Below the pieces are notes generated by a model. The model was not told the origin of the DNA and made no database searches. It saw only the letters and a program-made list of their open reading frames with translations. A program made the position numbers and the translations under genes. From Pseudomonas lini (GTDB taxonomy: Bacteria; Pseudomonadota; Gammaproteobacteria; Pseudomonadales; Pseudomonadaceae): 64,000 nucleotides of DNA. Below are positions 54,430-63,456 of the stretch, in pieces; positions within the stretch are counted from its first letter, which is position 1; every line of letters begins with the position of its first letter. The stretch spans positions 4,588,001-4,652,000 of the forward strand of contig NZ_OZ061318.1 of assembly GCF_964063345.1 (NCBI RefSeq), given 5' to 3'.

Positions 54430-55631
54430 TGCGTGACGTTTATATCTGTGACGCCATTCGCACCCCCATCGGCCGTTTCGGCGGTGGCCTGTCGGCGGTT
54501 CGCGCCGACGACTTGGCCGCCGTGCCGATCAAGGCGCTGATGGCGCGCAACCCGTCAGTGGACTGGAGTGCGGTGGACGAGGTGTTCCTCGGTTGCGCCA
54601 ACCAGGCCGGCGAAGACAACCGCAACGTGGCACGCATGGCGTTGCTGCTGGCGGGCCTGCCGGAAACCATTCCCGGGGTCACCCTCAACCGTCTTTGCGC
54701 TTCGGGCATGGATGCGATCGGCACGGCGTTCCGGGCCATCGCCAGTGGCGAGATGGAGTTGGCGATTGCCGGCGGCGTCGAGTCGATGTCTCGCGCACCG
54801 TTCGTGATGGGCAAGGCCGATGCGGCGTTCTCGCGCAACATGAAGCTCGAAGACACCACCATTGGCTGGCGCTTCATTAACCCGTTGATGAAAGCCCAGT
54901 ACGGCGTGGACGCGATGCCGCAGACCGCCGATAACGTGGCCGACGACTACCAGGTTTCCCGCGCCGATCAGGATGCTTTCGCCCTGCGCAGTCAGCAACG
55001 CACAGCGGCCGCGCAAGCCGCAGGTTTTTTTGCCGAAGAAATCGTCGAAGTGCGCATTGCCCACAAGAAGGGTGAAAGTGTCGTTACACAAGACGAGCAT
55101 CCCCGCGCTGACACGACATTGGAAACCCTGGCCAAACTCAAACCGGTCAATGGCCCGGACAAAACCGTTACCGCCGGCAATGCCTCGGGTGTGAACGACG
55201 GTGCGGCGGCGTTGATTCTGGCCTCCGGCGACGCCGTAAAAAAACACGGCCTGACCGCCCGCGCCAAAGTGCTGGGCATGTCGAGTGCCGGTGTCGCACC
55301 TAGGGTGATGGGCATCGGCCCGGTGCCGGCGGTGCGTAAATTGACCGAGCGCCTGGGCCTGGCGGTCAGCGATTTCGACGTGATCGAGCTCAACGAAGCC
55401 TTCGCCAGCCAAGGCTTGGCCGTGCTGCGTGAACTGGGATTGGCGGATGACGCGGCCCAGGTCAACCCGAACGGTGGCGCCATTGCCTTGGGCCATCCGC
55501 TGGGCATGAGCGGCGCACGCTTGGTACTGACCGCGCTGCATCAATTGGAAAAGACCGGTGGCAAGAAAGGTCTGGCGACCATGTGCGTCGGTGTCGGCCA
55601 AGGTCTGGCCTTGGCGATCGAGCGCGTCTGA
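54429..55631 (+). CDS. pcaF: 3-oxoadipyl-CoA thiolase
   Basis: 400 aa, canonical length. It cleaves beta-ketoadipyl-CoA to acetyl-CoA and succinyl-CoA, the last step of the pathway. Nucleophile Cys90 lies in TLNRLCASGMDAIGTA; the C-terminal acid/base motifs are NPNGGAIALGHPLGMSGAR (His) and TMCVGVGQGLAL (Cys). NEAFASQGLAV is the thiolase NEAF motif. Coupled to pcaJ. Confidence 0.95.
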   Translation: MRDVYICDAIRTPIGRFGGGLSAVRADDLAAVPIKALMARNPSVDWSAVDEVFLGCANQAGEDNRNVARMALLLAGLPETIPGVTLNRLCASGMDAIGTAFRAIASGEMELAIAGGVESMSRAPFVMGKADAAFSRNMKLEDTTIGWRFINPLMKAQYGVDAMPQTADNVADDYQVSRADQDAFALRSQQRTAAAQAAGFFAEEIVEVRIAHKKGESVVTQDEHPRADTTLETLAKLKPVNGPDKTVTAGNASGVNDGAAALILASGDAVKKHGLTARAKVLGMSSAGVAPRVMGIGPVPAVRKLTERLGLAVSDFDVIELNEAFASQGLAVLRELGLADDAAQVNPNGGAIALGHPLGMSGARLVLTALHQLEKTGGKKGLATMCVGVGQGLALAIERV

Positions 55632-55668
55632 CGCGTAGCAGTGACTAATAAGAACTGAGGAATGCTTC

Positions 55669-56373
55669 ATGACTGACAAGCCTGGTTACCGCCGCCCGCA
55701 AGAGGGCACCCAGCCGGAGTACCTGCACCCGGCCTATCAATCCACCAACCTCCGCTCGCCGTCCAAGCCGTTGGTGTTTTTGCCTCATTCGCTGTCGGAA
55801 ATCACCGGCCCGACCATTGGCGCCGAGCGCATCCAGGAGCAGGACAGCGACCTGACCGTCCAGCACTCGGGTGAGCCATTGGGCGAACGGATCATCATTC
55901 ACGGCCGTGTGCTGGATGAAAACGGTCTGCCGGTGGCGGGGATTCTGGTGGAGATCTGGCAGGCCAACGCCGCTGGTCGTTACAACCACGCGCGCGACCT
56001 GCACGATGCGCCGCTGGACCCGAACTTCACCGGCACTGGCCGCACCGTGACCGACGCCGATGGCTGGTATCAGTTCCAGACCATCAAGCCTGGCGCCTAT
56101 CCGTGGGGTAACCATCACAACGCCTGGCGCCCGGCGCACATCCATTTCTCACTGTTCGGGCCGAGTATTCTCACGCGCCTGGTGACCCAGATGTATTTTC
56201 CGGGCGACCCGTTGCTGGCCTACGACCCGATCTACAACTGCGTGCCTGATACGAGTGCCAAAGAGCGCCTGATCGCCCGTTTCGACCTGGAAAAAACCAT
56301 CCCTTCCTACGCCCTCGGTTATCGCTGGGACATCGTCTTGCGCGGCCGCGATGCCACGCCGATGGAGAAATAA
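55669..56373 (+). CDS. pcaH: Protocatechuate 3,4-dioxygenase beta subunit
   Basis: 234 aa. Intradiol ring-cleaving Fe(III) dioxygenase opening protocatechuate to 3-carboxymuconate. All four iron ligands can be placed: Tyr in WQANAAGRYNH, Tyr in GAYPWGNHHN, and two His in WRPAHIHFSL, with the Arg of WRP near the active site. GAGG-type site precedes ATG 55669. It starts 37 nt after pcaF and is followed immediately by pcaG. Confidence 0.96.
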   Translation: MTDKPGYRRPQEGTQPEYLHPAYQSTNLRSPSKPLVFLPHSLSEITGPTIGAERIQEQDSDLTVQHSGEPLGERIIIHGRVLDENGLPVAGILVEIWQANAAGRYNHARDLHDAPLDPNFTGTGRTVTDADGWYQFQTIKPGAYPWGNHHNAWRPAHIHFSLFGPSILTRLVTQMYFPGDPLLAYDPIYNCVPDTSAKERLIARFDLEKTIPSYALGYRWDIVLRGRDATPMEK

Positions 56374-56374
56374 G

Positions 56375-56941
56375 ATGACGCTGAACGCGACCACGTCCCA
56401 CACCGTCGGGCCGTATTACCACATCGGCCTGACCTGGCTGAACCGCGAAGACCTGACCGTTGCGCAGACCCGCGGCGAGCGCGTGGCGATCACCGGGCAA
56501 GTCGTCGATGGCAATGGCGACTTCGTCAACGACGCCATGCTGGAAGTGTGGCAGGCCAACGCCGCCGGCAAGTACGACCACCCCGAAGACGATCAAGACA
56601 AACCCCTGGACCCGAACTTTGAAGGGTTTGGCCGGGTGCCGGTGGATGCGCAAGGGCGCTTCCGCTTTACCACGATCAAACCGGGCACAGTGGAAGGCTT
56701 GAAAGGCACGACCCAGGCGCCGCATTTGGTGGTGCTGGTGTTTGCTCGCGGGTTGGTGAAGCACTTGCTGACGCGGATTTACTTTGGCGGCGAACCGGCC
56801 AACGTGGCGGACCCACTGCTGGAGTGCGTACCTGCCGAACGCCGTGGGACCTTGCTGGCGAAGCAGGATGCTGCGGGTGTTTATCAGTGGAATGTGATTC
56901 TGCAAGGGACGGATGCGGAGACGGTGTTTTTTGATTATTGA
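56375..56941 (+). CDS. pcaG: Protocatechuate 3,4-dioxygenase alpha subunit
   Basis: 188 aa, non-catalytic partner of PcaH with the same intradiol fold: HTVGPYYHIGL, EVWQANAAGKYDHPED and APHLVVLVFARGLVKHLLTR, in which the His iron ligands of the beta subunit are absent, as is normal. It contributes substrate-binding residues to each active site. ATG 56375 follows GGAGAAATAAG; an extension to 56351 would overlap pcaH. Confidence 0.95.
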   Translation: MTLNATTSHTVGPYYHIGLTWLNREDLTVAQTRGERVAITGQVVDGNGDFVNDAMLEVWQANAAGKYDHPEDDQDKPLDPNFEGFGRVPVDAQGRFRFTTIKPGTVEGLKGTTQAPHLVVLVFARGLVKHLLTRIYFGGEPANVADPLLECVPAERRGTLLAKQDAAGVYQWNVILQGTDAETVFFDY

Positions 56942-56955
56942 TTGAGCGCCGCAAA

Positions 56956-57049
56956 CCTGTGGGAGCGGGCTTGCCCGCGATAGCGTTGGGTCAGTCACCA
57001 TTAATGCTGGATATGACTCAGTCATCGCGGGCAAGCCCGCTCCCACAGG
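56956..57049. repeat. REPIN between pcaG and pcaT
   Basis: CTGTGGGAGCGGGCTTGCCC and GGGCAAGCCCGCTCCCACAG are perfect arms. It divides the cluster into pcaIJFHG and pcaTBDC and could limit read-through. Confidence 0.92.
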
Positions 57050-57127
57050 GATAGCATTGCCAATTGTGGAACGGGATTGTTGCTAAATGTGTCTAGACTC
57101 TCACGGTCCCCAAAAGAGTGAAGAACG

Positions 57128-58423
57128 ATGACAACCCTCACAGCTCTCTACACCAGTGAAGAACGCAACAAAAGGATCTTTGCGATTGTCGGCGCCTCGT
57201 CCGGCAACCTGGTTGAATGGTTCGACTTTTACGTTTACGCGTTCTGCGCAATCTATTTCGCCCCGGCGTTTTTCCCCTCCGACAACCCCACGGTGCAGCT
57301 GGTGAACACGGCGGGCGTATTCGCTGCCGGGTTTCTGATGCGGCCTATCGGCGGCTGGATCTTCGGTCGAGTGGCGGACAAACACGGGCGCAAGAATTCG
57401 ATGTTGATCTCGATTCTGATGATGTGCTTCGGGTCGTTGCTCATCGCCTGCCTGCCGACCTACGACAGCATCGGGGTCTGGGCGCCGATCATGCTGTTGT
57501 TCGCGCGCTTGCTGCAGGGCTTGTCGGTGGGCGGCGAGTACGGCACCACCGCGACCTACATGAGCGAAGTGGCCCTCAAGGGCCAGCGCGGTTTCTTTGC
57601 CTCATTCCAGTACGTCACGCTGATTGGCGGGCAGCTGCTGGCGGTGTCGCTGGTGGTGATCCTGCAACAGTTCCTCAGCGAGGATGAATTGCGTGCCTAT
57701 GGCTGGCGAATTCCGTTCATGGTCGGTGCGGCCGCTGCGTTGATTTCGTTGTTCCTGCGTCGTGCGCTCAAGGAAACCAGTAGCAAGGAAATGCGTGAAA
57801 ACAAGGACGCCGGCAGCATCCGTGCGCTGTTCCGCGATCACAAGGCTGCCTTCATTACCGTGCTGGGTTATACCGCCGGTGGTTCGCTGATTTTCTACAC
57901 CTTCACCACGTACATGCAGAAGTACCTGGTGAATACCGCCGGCATGCACGCCAAGACCGCGAGCTACATCATGACCGGCGCGCTGTTCCTATATATGTGC
58001 ATGCAACCGTTCTTCGGCATGCTCGCCGACAAGATCGGCCGGCGCAATTCGATGCTGTGGTTCGGCGCCCTCGGGACGTTGTTCACCGTACCGATCCTGT
58101 TGAGCCTGAAAAGTGTCAGCAGTCCGTTCCTGGCCTTTGTCCTGATTACACTGGCGCTGGCGATCGTGAGTTTCTACACCTCTATCAGCGGTCTGGTGAA
58201 AGCCGAAATGTTCCCGCCAGAGGTGCGCGCCTTGGGCGTCGGCCTGGCGTATGCGGTGGCCAATGCAATCTTCGGCGGTTCGGCGGAGTATGTGGCGCTG
58301 AGTCTCAAAGCCGGCGGCATGGAAAACTCGTTCTATTGGTACGTGACGGTGATGATGGCGGTCGCGTTCCTGTTCAGCCTGCGTCTGCCGAAACAGGCGA
58401 AGTATTTGCAAAACGACCTTTGA
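57128..58423 (+). CDS. pcaT: MFS dicarboxylate transporter PcaT
   Basis: 431 aa, twelve helices, metabolite:H+ symporter (KgtP/ProP-like) family: the start [37 protein letters not shown] (motif A) and [20 protein letters not shown] are typical. In P. putida PcaT takes up beta-ketoadipate. Its place before pcaB supports the name; alpha-ketoglutarate is the main alternative substrate. Confidence 0.9.
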   Translation: MTTLTALYTSEERNKRIFAIVGASSGNLVEWFDFYVYAFCAIYFAPAFFPSDNPTVQLVNTAGVFAAGFLMRPIGGWIFGRVADKHGRKNSMLISILMMCFGSLLIACLPTYDSIGVWAPIMLLFARLLQGLSVGGEYGTTATYMSEVALKGQRGFFASFQYVTLIGGQLLAVSLVVILQQFLSEDELRAYGWRIPFMVGAAAALISLFLRRALKETSSKEMRENKDAGSIRALFRDHKAAFITVLGYTAGGSLIFYTFTTYMQKYLVNTAGMHAKTASYIMTGALFLYMCMQPFFGMLADKIGRRNSMLWFGALGTLFTVPILLSLKSVSSPFLAFVLITLALAIVSFYTSISGLVKAEMFPPEVRALGVGLAYAVANAIFGGSAEYVALSLKAGGMENSFYWYVTVMMAVAFLFSLRLPKQAKYLQNDL

Positions 58424-58468
58424 TCTTTACGCGGGGGCCTGACCGGCCCGCGCCTGCAAGGACTGTTT

Positions 58469-59833
58469 ATGAACCAGCGACCGGGCAATCAATTGTTCGA
58501 TGCCTACTTCACCGCACGCGACATGCGTGAGGTGTTCTGCGATCAGGGCCGGGTTCAGGCCATGCTTGATTTCGAAGCAGCACTGGCTCGGGCCGAGGCG
58601 CGGGTCGGGCTGATTCCGCAGACGGCTGTCGCGTCTATCGAAGCGGCATGTCGGGCTGAGCATTACGACTTCGTCGCGCTTGGTGAGGCGATTGCCACGG
58701 CAGGGAATTCGGCGATTCCACTGGTCAAGGCATTGGGCAAGCAGATCGCCAAGAGCGATGCCGAAGCCGAGCGTTACGTGCATCTGGGCGCGACCAGCCA
58801 GGATGTAATGGACACCGGCCTGGTGCTGCAAATGCGCCGCGCGCTGGAACTGATCGAAGCTGATCTGGCGCAACTGGGGGAAACCCTCGCGACCCAGGCC
58901 TGGCGTTACGTCGCCACGCCGTTGGCCGGGCGCACCTGGTTGCAACACGCGACGCCCGTCACCCTCGGCATGAAAATCGCCGGTTGGTTGGGGGCGGTGA
59001 CGCGCAGCCGTCAGCGCCTGCTGGAGCTCAAACCGCGCCTGCTGGTGCTGCAATTCGGTGGCGCCTCCGGCACCCTCGCGGCCCTCGGCGAGCAGGCGAT
59101 GCCGATTGCCGAAGCCTTGGCCGCAGAACTGCAACTGACCTTGCCGGATCAACCCTGGCACACCCAGCGTGATCGTCTGGTGGAGTTCGGCGCGGTGCTT
59201 GGATTGATCGCCGGCAGCCTCGGCAAACTCGGCCGCGATATCAGCCTGTTGATGCAGACCGAGGCCGGCGAAGTGTTCGAGCCGTCGGCGCCGGGCAAGG
59301 GCGGTTCCTCGACCATGCCGCACAAACGCAACCCGGTGGGCGCAGCGGTGCTGATCGGCGCGGCGACGCGGGTGCCGGGTTTGCTCTCGACCTTGTTCAG
59401 CGCCATGCCGCAGGAGCACGAACGCAGTCTGGGCCTGTGGCATGCCGAATGGGAAACCCTGCCGGAGATCTGCTGTTTGGTGTCAGGCAGCCTGCAGCAA
59501 GCGCTGCAGGTGGCCGACGGACTGGAAGTGGACGCCGACCGAATGACGCGCAACCTCGACCTGACCCAGGGCCTGGTGCTGGCCGAAGCCGTGAGCATCG
59601 TGCTGGCGCAACGAGTCGGTCGCGACACCGCGCACCATCTGCTGGAGCAATGCTGCAAGCGCGCAGTGGCCGAACAACGTCATCTGCGCGCGGTACTCGG
59701 CGACGAGCCGCAGGTGACTGCCGAGCTGTCGGACGCTGAACTCGATCGTCTGCTGGACCCCGCCCATTACCTCGGTCAGGCCCATACTTGGGTCGAGCGA
59801 GCGGTGGCTGAACATTTTGCGTTGACCGCTTGA
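58469..59833 (+). CDS. pcaB: 3-carboxy-cis,cis-muconate cycloisomerase
   Basis: 454-aa member of the fumarase/aspartase superfamily. It lactonises 3-carboxymuconate to 4-carboxymuconolactone. Superfamily signature GKGGSSTMPHKRNPVGA (GSxxMPxKxN) is intact, as is the LGATSQDVMDTGLVLQ region. It follows pcaT by 45 nt and ends 12 nt before pcaD. Confidence 0.95.
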   Translation: MNQRPGNQLFDAYFTARDMREVFCDQGRVQAMLDFEAALARAEARVGLIPQTAVASIEAACRAEHYDFVALGEAIATAGNSAIPLVKALGKQIAKSDAEAERYVHLGATSQDVMDTGLVLQMRRALELIEADLAQLGETLATQAWRYVATPLAGRTWLQHATPVTLGMKIAGWLGAVTRSRQRLLELKPRLLVLQFGGASGTLAALGEQAMPIAEALAAELQLTLPDQPWHTQRDRLVEFGAVLGLIAGSLGKLGRDISLLMQTEAGEVFEPSAPGKGGSSTMPHKRNPVGAAVLIGAATRVPGLLSTLFSAMPQEHERSLGLWHAEWETLPEICCLVSGSLQQALQVADGLEVDADRMTRNLDLTQGLVLAEAVSIVLAQRVGRDTAHHLLEQCCKRAVAEQRHLRAVLGDEPQVTAELSDAELDRLLDPAHYLGQAHTWVERAVAEHFALTA

Positions 59834-59844
59834 AGGAGACTGCT

Positions 59845-60651
59845 GTGGCATTCGTACAACTCGCCGAGGGCGAACTGCACTACCTAATTCAAGGGCCGCA
59901 ACTCGATGGCCCGGTCGAGGCGCCGGTGCTGGTGCTGTCCAACTCACTGGGCACCGACTTGCATATGTGGGACGCGCAGATCCCGGCGCTCACCGAGCAT
60001 TTTCGCGTGCTGCGTTTTGATACCCGTGGTCACGGCCAATCGTTGGTGACGCCGGGGCCGTACAGCATCGAGCAACTGGGCCGCGACGTGCTGGCGCTGC
60101 TGGATGCCTTGCACATCGAACGCGCACATTTCTGTGGACTGTCCATGGGCGGGTTGATCGGTCAGTGGCTGGGGATCAATGCCGGTCAACGTTTGAACAC
60201 ACTGATCGTGTGCAACACAGCGGCGAAAATCGGCGATCCGTCGGTGTGGAATCCACGGATCGAAACTGTGCTGCGTGACGGCGCGGCGGCAATGGTTGCC
60301 CTGCGCGATGCATCGATTGCGCGCTGGTTTACCGCGGATTTTTCCGAGGCTAATCCGGCAGTGGTGAAGCGGATTACCGACATGCTCGCGGCGACTTCGC
60401 CTGAAGGTTACGCGGCCAATTGCGCGGCGGTACGTGATGCCGATTTCCGCGATCAGTTGTCCTCGATTCAGGTGCCGCTGCTGGTGATCGCCGGCACTGA
60501 AGATGCGGTGACGCCGCCGTCCGGTGGGCGATTCATTCAGGAGCATGTGCAAGGAGCCGAGTACGCCGAGTTCTACGCCGCGCACCTGTCCAACGTCCAG
60601 GCCGGCGCTGCGTTCAGCAAGCGGGTGCTGGCGTTTCTGTCGGCTCATTGA
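59845..60651 (+). CDS. pcaD: 3-oxoadipate enol-lactonase
   Basis: 268-aa alpha/beta hydrolase that opens the enol-lactone to beta-ketoadipate. The oxyanion region is LSNSLGTDLHMWD, the nucleophile elbow HFCGLSMGGLIGQW, the acid Asp in AGTEDAVTPP and the catalytic His in AAHLSNVQAG. The start is GTG 59845 with AAGGAG 7 nt upstream; the TTG at 59830 overlaps the pcaB stop. Confidence 0.95.
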   Translation: MAFVQLAEGELHYLIQGPQLDGPVEAPVLVLSNSLGTDLHMWDAQIPALTEHFRVLRFDTRGHGQSLVTPGPYSIEQLGRDVLALLDALHIERAHFCGLSMGGLIGQWLGINAGQRLNTLIVCNTAAKIGDPSVWNPRIETVLRDGAAAMVALRDASIARWFTADFSEANPAVVKRITDMLAATSPEGYAANCAAVRDADFRDQLSSIQVPLLVIAGTEDAVTPPSGGRFIQEHVQGAEYAEFYAAHLSNVQAGAAFSKRVLAFLSAH

Positions 60652-60661
60652 GGGTTCTTTC

Positions 60662-61054
60662 GTGGATGAGAAACAACGTTACGACGAAGGGCTGAAAGTC
60701 CGCCGTGCAGTCCTCGGCGACGCCCATGTCGACCGCAGCCTGAACGCGCTGACCGAATTCAACTCGGAGTTCCAGGAGATGATCACCCGCCACGCCTGGG
60801 GCGATATCTGGACCCGCCCGGGCCTGCCGCGCCACACCCGCAGCCTGATCACCATCGCCATGCTGATCGGCATGAACCGCAACGAAGAACTCAAACTGCA
60901 CCTGCGCGCCGCCGCCAACAACGGTGTGACCCGCGGCGAGATCAAGGAAGTGATCATGCAGAGCGCGATCTACTGCGGCATCCCGGCGGCCAACGCGACC
61001 TTCCACCTGGCTGAATCGGTGTGGGATGAGTTGGGGGTTGAGTCCCGGGAGTGA
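60662..61054 (+). CDS. pcaC: 4-carboxymuconolactone decarboxylase
   Basis: 130 aa, single-domain PcaC (not fused to PcaD as in some bacteria). AhpD-like helical fold with GLPRHTRSLITIAMLIGMN, LKLHLRAAANNGVTRGEIKE and IYCGIPAANATFHLAE; the conserved His of FHLAE is retained. Start GTG 60662 lies 10 nt after the pcaD stop with GAGGG upstream. Last gene of pcaTBDC. Confidence 0.95.
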   Translation: MDEKQRYDEGLKVRRAVLGDAHVDRSLNALTEFNSEFQEMITRHAWGDIWTRPGLPRHTRSLITIAMLIGMNRNEELKLHLRAAANNGVTRGEIKEVIMQSAIYCGIPAANATFHLAESVWDELGVESRE

Positions 61055-61127
61055 TCCGCGAAAGTTGTTGCCTGAGCTGACGCCTTCGCGGGCAAGCCTC
61101 GCTCCTACAGGTGTGCGGCGTGACGCT

Positions 61128-61374
61128 AATTTTGTGTTCACCGAAGATCCCTGTGGGAGCCGGGCTTGCCCGCGATGGCGGCAGAGCATTCAATATTGAT
61201 GTGATTGGAAGATTGCCATCGCGGGCAAGCCCCCTCCCACAGTTGTCCGGCATGAACGCCAATTTTGTGTTCACCGAAGATCCCTGTGGGAGCCGGGCTT
61301 GCCCGCGATGGCGGCAGTGCATTCAATATTGATGTGATTGGAAGATTGCCATCGCGGGCAAGCCCGCTCCCACA
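61128..61374. repeat. Tandem duplication of a REPIN, 133-bp period
   Basis: Two near-identical units, each opening with TTTTGTGTTCACCGAAGATC and containing an inverted REP pair around GCATTCAATATTGATGTG, start 133 bases apart (TTTTGTG at 61130 and 61263). Differences are few (AG/TG and CC/CG positions). A degenerate REP (CTTCGCGGGCAAGCCTCGC) lies just before, at about 61083. They fill the 331-bp convergent gap. Confidence 0.88.
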
Positions 61375-61386
61375 TTTGGTCTGTGT

Positions 61387-62643
61387 TTACAGCAGGCTGA
61401 TCGGATAGCTGACGATCAACCGGTTCTCGTCGAACTCGTTGTTGCTGAAGTCGCGGCGAATGGTCGAGTTGCGCCACTTGACGTTGAGGTCTTTGAGCGT
61501 GCCGCTCTGCACTGTGTAGCCCAGTTCGCTTTCGCGGCCCCATTCCTTGCCGTCGGTGGTGGTTGCGGTGTGTACGTTGTCGCCGCTGATGTAGCGGTTC
61601 ATCAGGGTCAGGCCTGGCACGCCAAGGGCGGCGAAGTTGTAGTCGTGGCGCAGTTGCCAGGATTTTTCCTTCGCGTTGTCGTAGCTGGCGTTGTAGCTGT
61701 CGTTGGCCAGGGTGCCGCCGCTGGTGCCATTGACCCGCATCCAGGCACTGTCGCCGGTAAGTTTTTGCAGGCCGACGTAGAAGGTGTTGCCGCCATATTT
61801 GGCCGAGAACAGGCCCGACCAGGTCTTGTTGTCCAACTCACCCGCCCGGGCGCTGCCGTCATCCTTGCCGTAGAAAAACCCCAAATTGGCGCCGAATGTC
61901 CAGTCGCCCAGCGGTTGGGTGTGGATCAGGTTGACGTATTGCTGGCTGTAGATGTCCTTGAGTTCAGCGTTCCATAGGCCGATTTGAGTGCGCTTGCCGT
62001 TGAAGGCGTATTCGCCGCCCTGGAAGTTGAAGCGGTCTGAGGTGAACGCCGCTTTGCCGGTCATCGACATGTCATTCATGCTGCTGTCGTCGCGCGGGCT
62101 GTTGGCGCGGAACTGACCGCCGTAGAGGGTCAGGCCGTCGATTTCCTTCGAGGTGATCTGGCCGCCACGGAAGGTTTGCGGCAGCGAGCGACCGTCGTCC
62201 GAACGCAGGATCGGCAATACCGGCATCCATTCGCCGACCTTCACTTCGGTCTGGGACAGCTTGGCCTTGAACGCCACGTTGGTGCGACCGAAGTTATCCG
62301 CCGGGCGACCATCGTGGTCCAGCGGCAACAACTGCGTACCACCAGTGCCTTTGCCTCCGTCGAGCTTGACCGAATACAAACCCAGCACGTCCATGCCGAA
62401 CCCGACGGTGCCTTGGGTGAGCCCGGATTTAGCGTCCAGGATGAAGCTTTGCGTCCACTCTTCTGCCTTGCCCTGGTTCTTGGTCGGGTTGGTGAAGTTA
62501 CGGTTGATGTAGAAATTGCGCAGGTTCAGGTTGACCTTGGTACCTTCGACAAAACCGGCTTCCTCGGCCATGGCGGGCAGGGCCGCGCCGGCTAGGGCGA
62601 TGGCGATCAGGCTGGGAAAGAAATACTGCGTGGAAGGCGTCAT
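61387..62643 (-). CDS. OprD-family outer-membrane porin (OccK-like, near pca genes)
   Basis: 418 aa. A Sec signal ends in ALPAMAEEAG; then an 18-strand barrel of the OprD type: GTKVNLNLRNFYINRNF (strand 1), KAEEWTQSFILDAKSG, VGFGMDVLGLYSVKLDGG, and the C-terminal NRLIVSYPISLL ending in a hydrophobic residue pattern. OccK/OpdK members take up benzoate- and vanillate-type acids. Its place beside pcaC (a BenF-like porin follows pca genes in P. putida) and a PcaR-like half-site upstream suggest it admits pathway substrates. Confidence 0.88.
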   Translation of the reverse strand: MTPSTQYFFPSLIAIALAGAALPAMAEEAGFVEGTKVNLNLRNFYINRNFTNPTKNQGKAEEWTQSFILDAKSGLTQGTVGFGMDVLGLYSVKLDGGKGTGGTQLLPLDHDGRPADNFGRTNVAFKAKLSQTEVKVGEWMPVLPILRSDDGRSLPQTFRGGQITSKEIDGLTLYGGQFRANSPRDDSSMNDMSMTGKAAFTSDRFNFQGGEYAFNGKRTQIGLWNAELKDIYSQQYVNLIHTQPLGDWTFGANLGFFYGKDDGSARAGELDNKTWSGLFSAKYGGNTFYVGLQKLTGDSAWMRVNGTSGGTLANDSYNASYDNAKEKSWQLRHDYNFAALGVPGLTLMNRYISGDNVHTATTTDGKEWGRESELGYTVQSGTLKDLNVKWRNSTIRRDFSNNEFDENRLIVSYPISLL

Positions 62644-62858
62644 GGGCTCGGGTCTCTCTAATTCCTGGAGGTGAAACAGGGCGATGCCGCAACGTTCGGG
62701 TTGCAGACAAAAGATTCGAATTCAGAAAAGCGGGGGAGAAGTCAGCCAGACAGGGCAGGGCGCGGGGGCATGGTGTCGAACCTGTTGTTATTGGTTTTGT
62801 ACGACAGATGGTGAGGGAAACGGACTAAATGGTTCAATCGGGGGAGGGCGGGTTCTGG

Positions 62859-62871
62859 GCGATTATCGAAC
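62859..62871 (-). promoter_or_regulatory. PcaR-like half-site upstream of the OprD-family porin
   Basis: GCGATTATCGAAC is the exact reverse complement of the 13-mer GTTCGATAATCGC found before pcaR. It lies 216 nt before the porin ATG. An imperfect partner GTTCAATCG lies at 62832-62840. Apart from this the 62644-62907 gap holds nothing recognised. Confidence 0.55.
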
Positions 62872-62907
62872 GTAAGATTGATCCGGACTTTGTGGTGTCG
62901 GGACCGT

Positions 62908-62936
62908 CCCCATCGCGGGCAAGCCCGCTCCCACAG
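62908..62936. repeat. Left REP bounding the minisatellite
   Basis: CATCGCGGGCAAGCCCGCTC followed by CCACAG, the inverse orientation of the REP at 63390-63415; the 60-bp repeat array lies between them. Confidence 0.88.
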
Positions 62937-63354
62937 TGTCCGTATCGAACCCAGATTCTGTGGGCCTCGCTGAGCCTGTAGGAATGGGCCCTACAGTGTC
63001 CGTGTCGAACCCAGATTCTGTGGGCCTCGCTGAGCCTGTAGGAATGGGCCCTACAGTGTCCGTATCGAACCCAGATTCTGTGGGCCTCGCTGAGCCTGTA
63101 GGAATGGGCCCTACAGTGTCCGTGTCGAACCCAGATTCTGTGAGTCCCCGCTGAGTCTGTAGGAATGGGCCCTACAGTGTCCGTATCGAACCCAGATTCT
63201 GTGGGCCTCGCTGAGCCTGTAGGAATGGGCCCTACAGTGTCCGTGTCGAACCCAGATTCTGTGGGCCTCGCTGAGCCTGTAGGAATGGGCCCTACAGTGT
63301 CCGTGTCGAACCCAGATTCTGTGAGTCCCCGCTGAGTCTGTAGGAGTGGTGTCC
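62937..63354. repeat. 60-bp minisatellite, seven units
   Basis: Seven tandem units begin at about 62941, 63001, 63061, 63121, 63182, 63242 and 63302. Each starts CGT(A/G)TCGAACCCAGATTC and ends in a hairpin CTGTAGG-AATGGGC-CCTACAG. Units 4 and 7 carry GAGTCCCC/GAGTCTG variants and unit 4 is 61 bp. A diverged eighth unit (CGTATCGAACACAAAATTTG) runs into the right REP. Reading frames through the array are by-products of the 60-bp period. Confidence 0.93.
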
Positions 63355-63389
63355 GTATCGAACACAAAATTTGTGGGCTCCCGCTGAAC

Positions 63390-63415
63390 CTGTGGGAGCG
63401 GGCTTGCCCGCGATT
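63390..63415. repeat. Right REP bounding the minisatellite
   Basis: CCTGTGGGAGCGGGCTTGCC followed by CGCGAT, complementary to the left REP at 62908. Confidence 0.88.
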
Positions 63416-63456
63416 GGGACAGCATGGCCAATACAACTTTTCCGATGGCCAACAAA

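Noticed and set aside
53524..55679. Minus-strand frames of 295 and 374 codons opposite pcaJ and pcaF
   Set aside because: Shadows of coupled catabolic genes with intact catalytic motifs.
62937..63354. Possible CRISPR array
   Set aside because: Units are 60 bp with no unique spacers; the whole unit repeats, and no cas genes are nearby.
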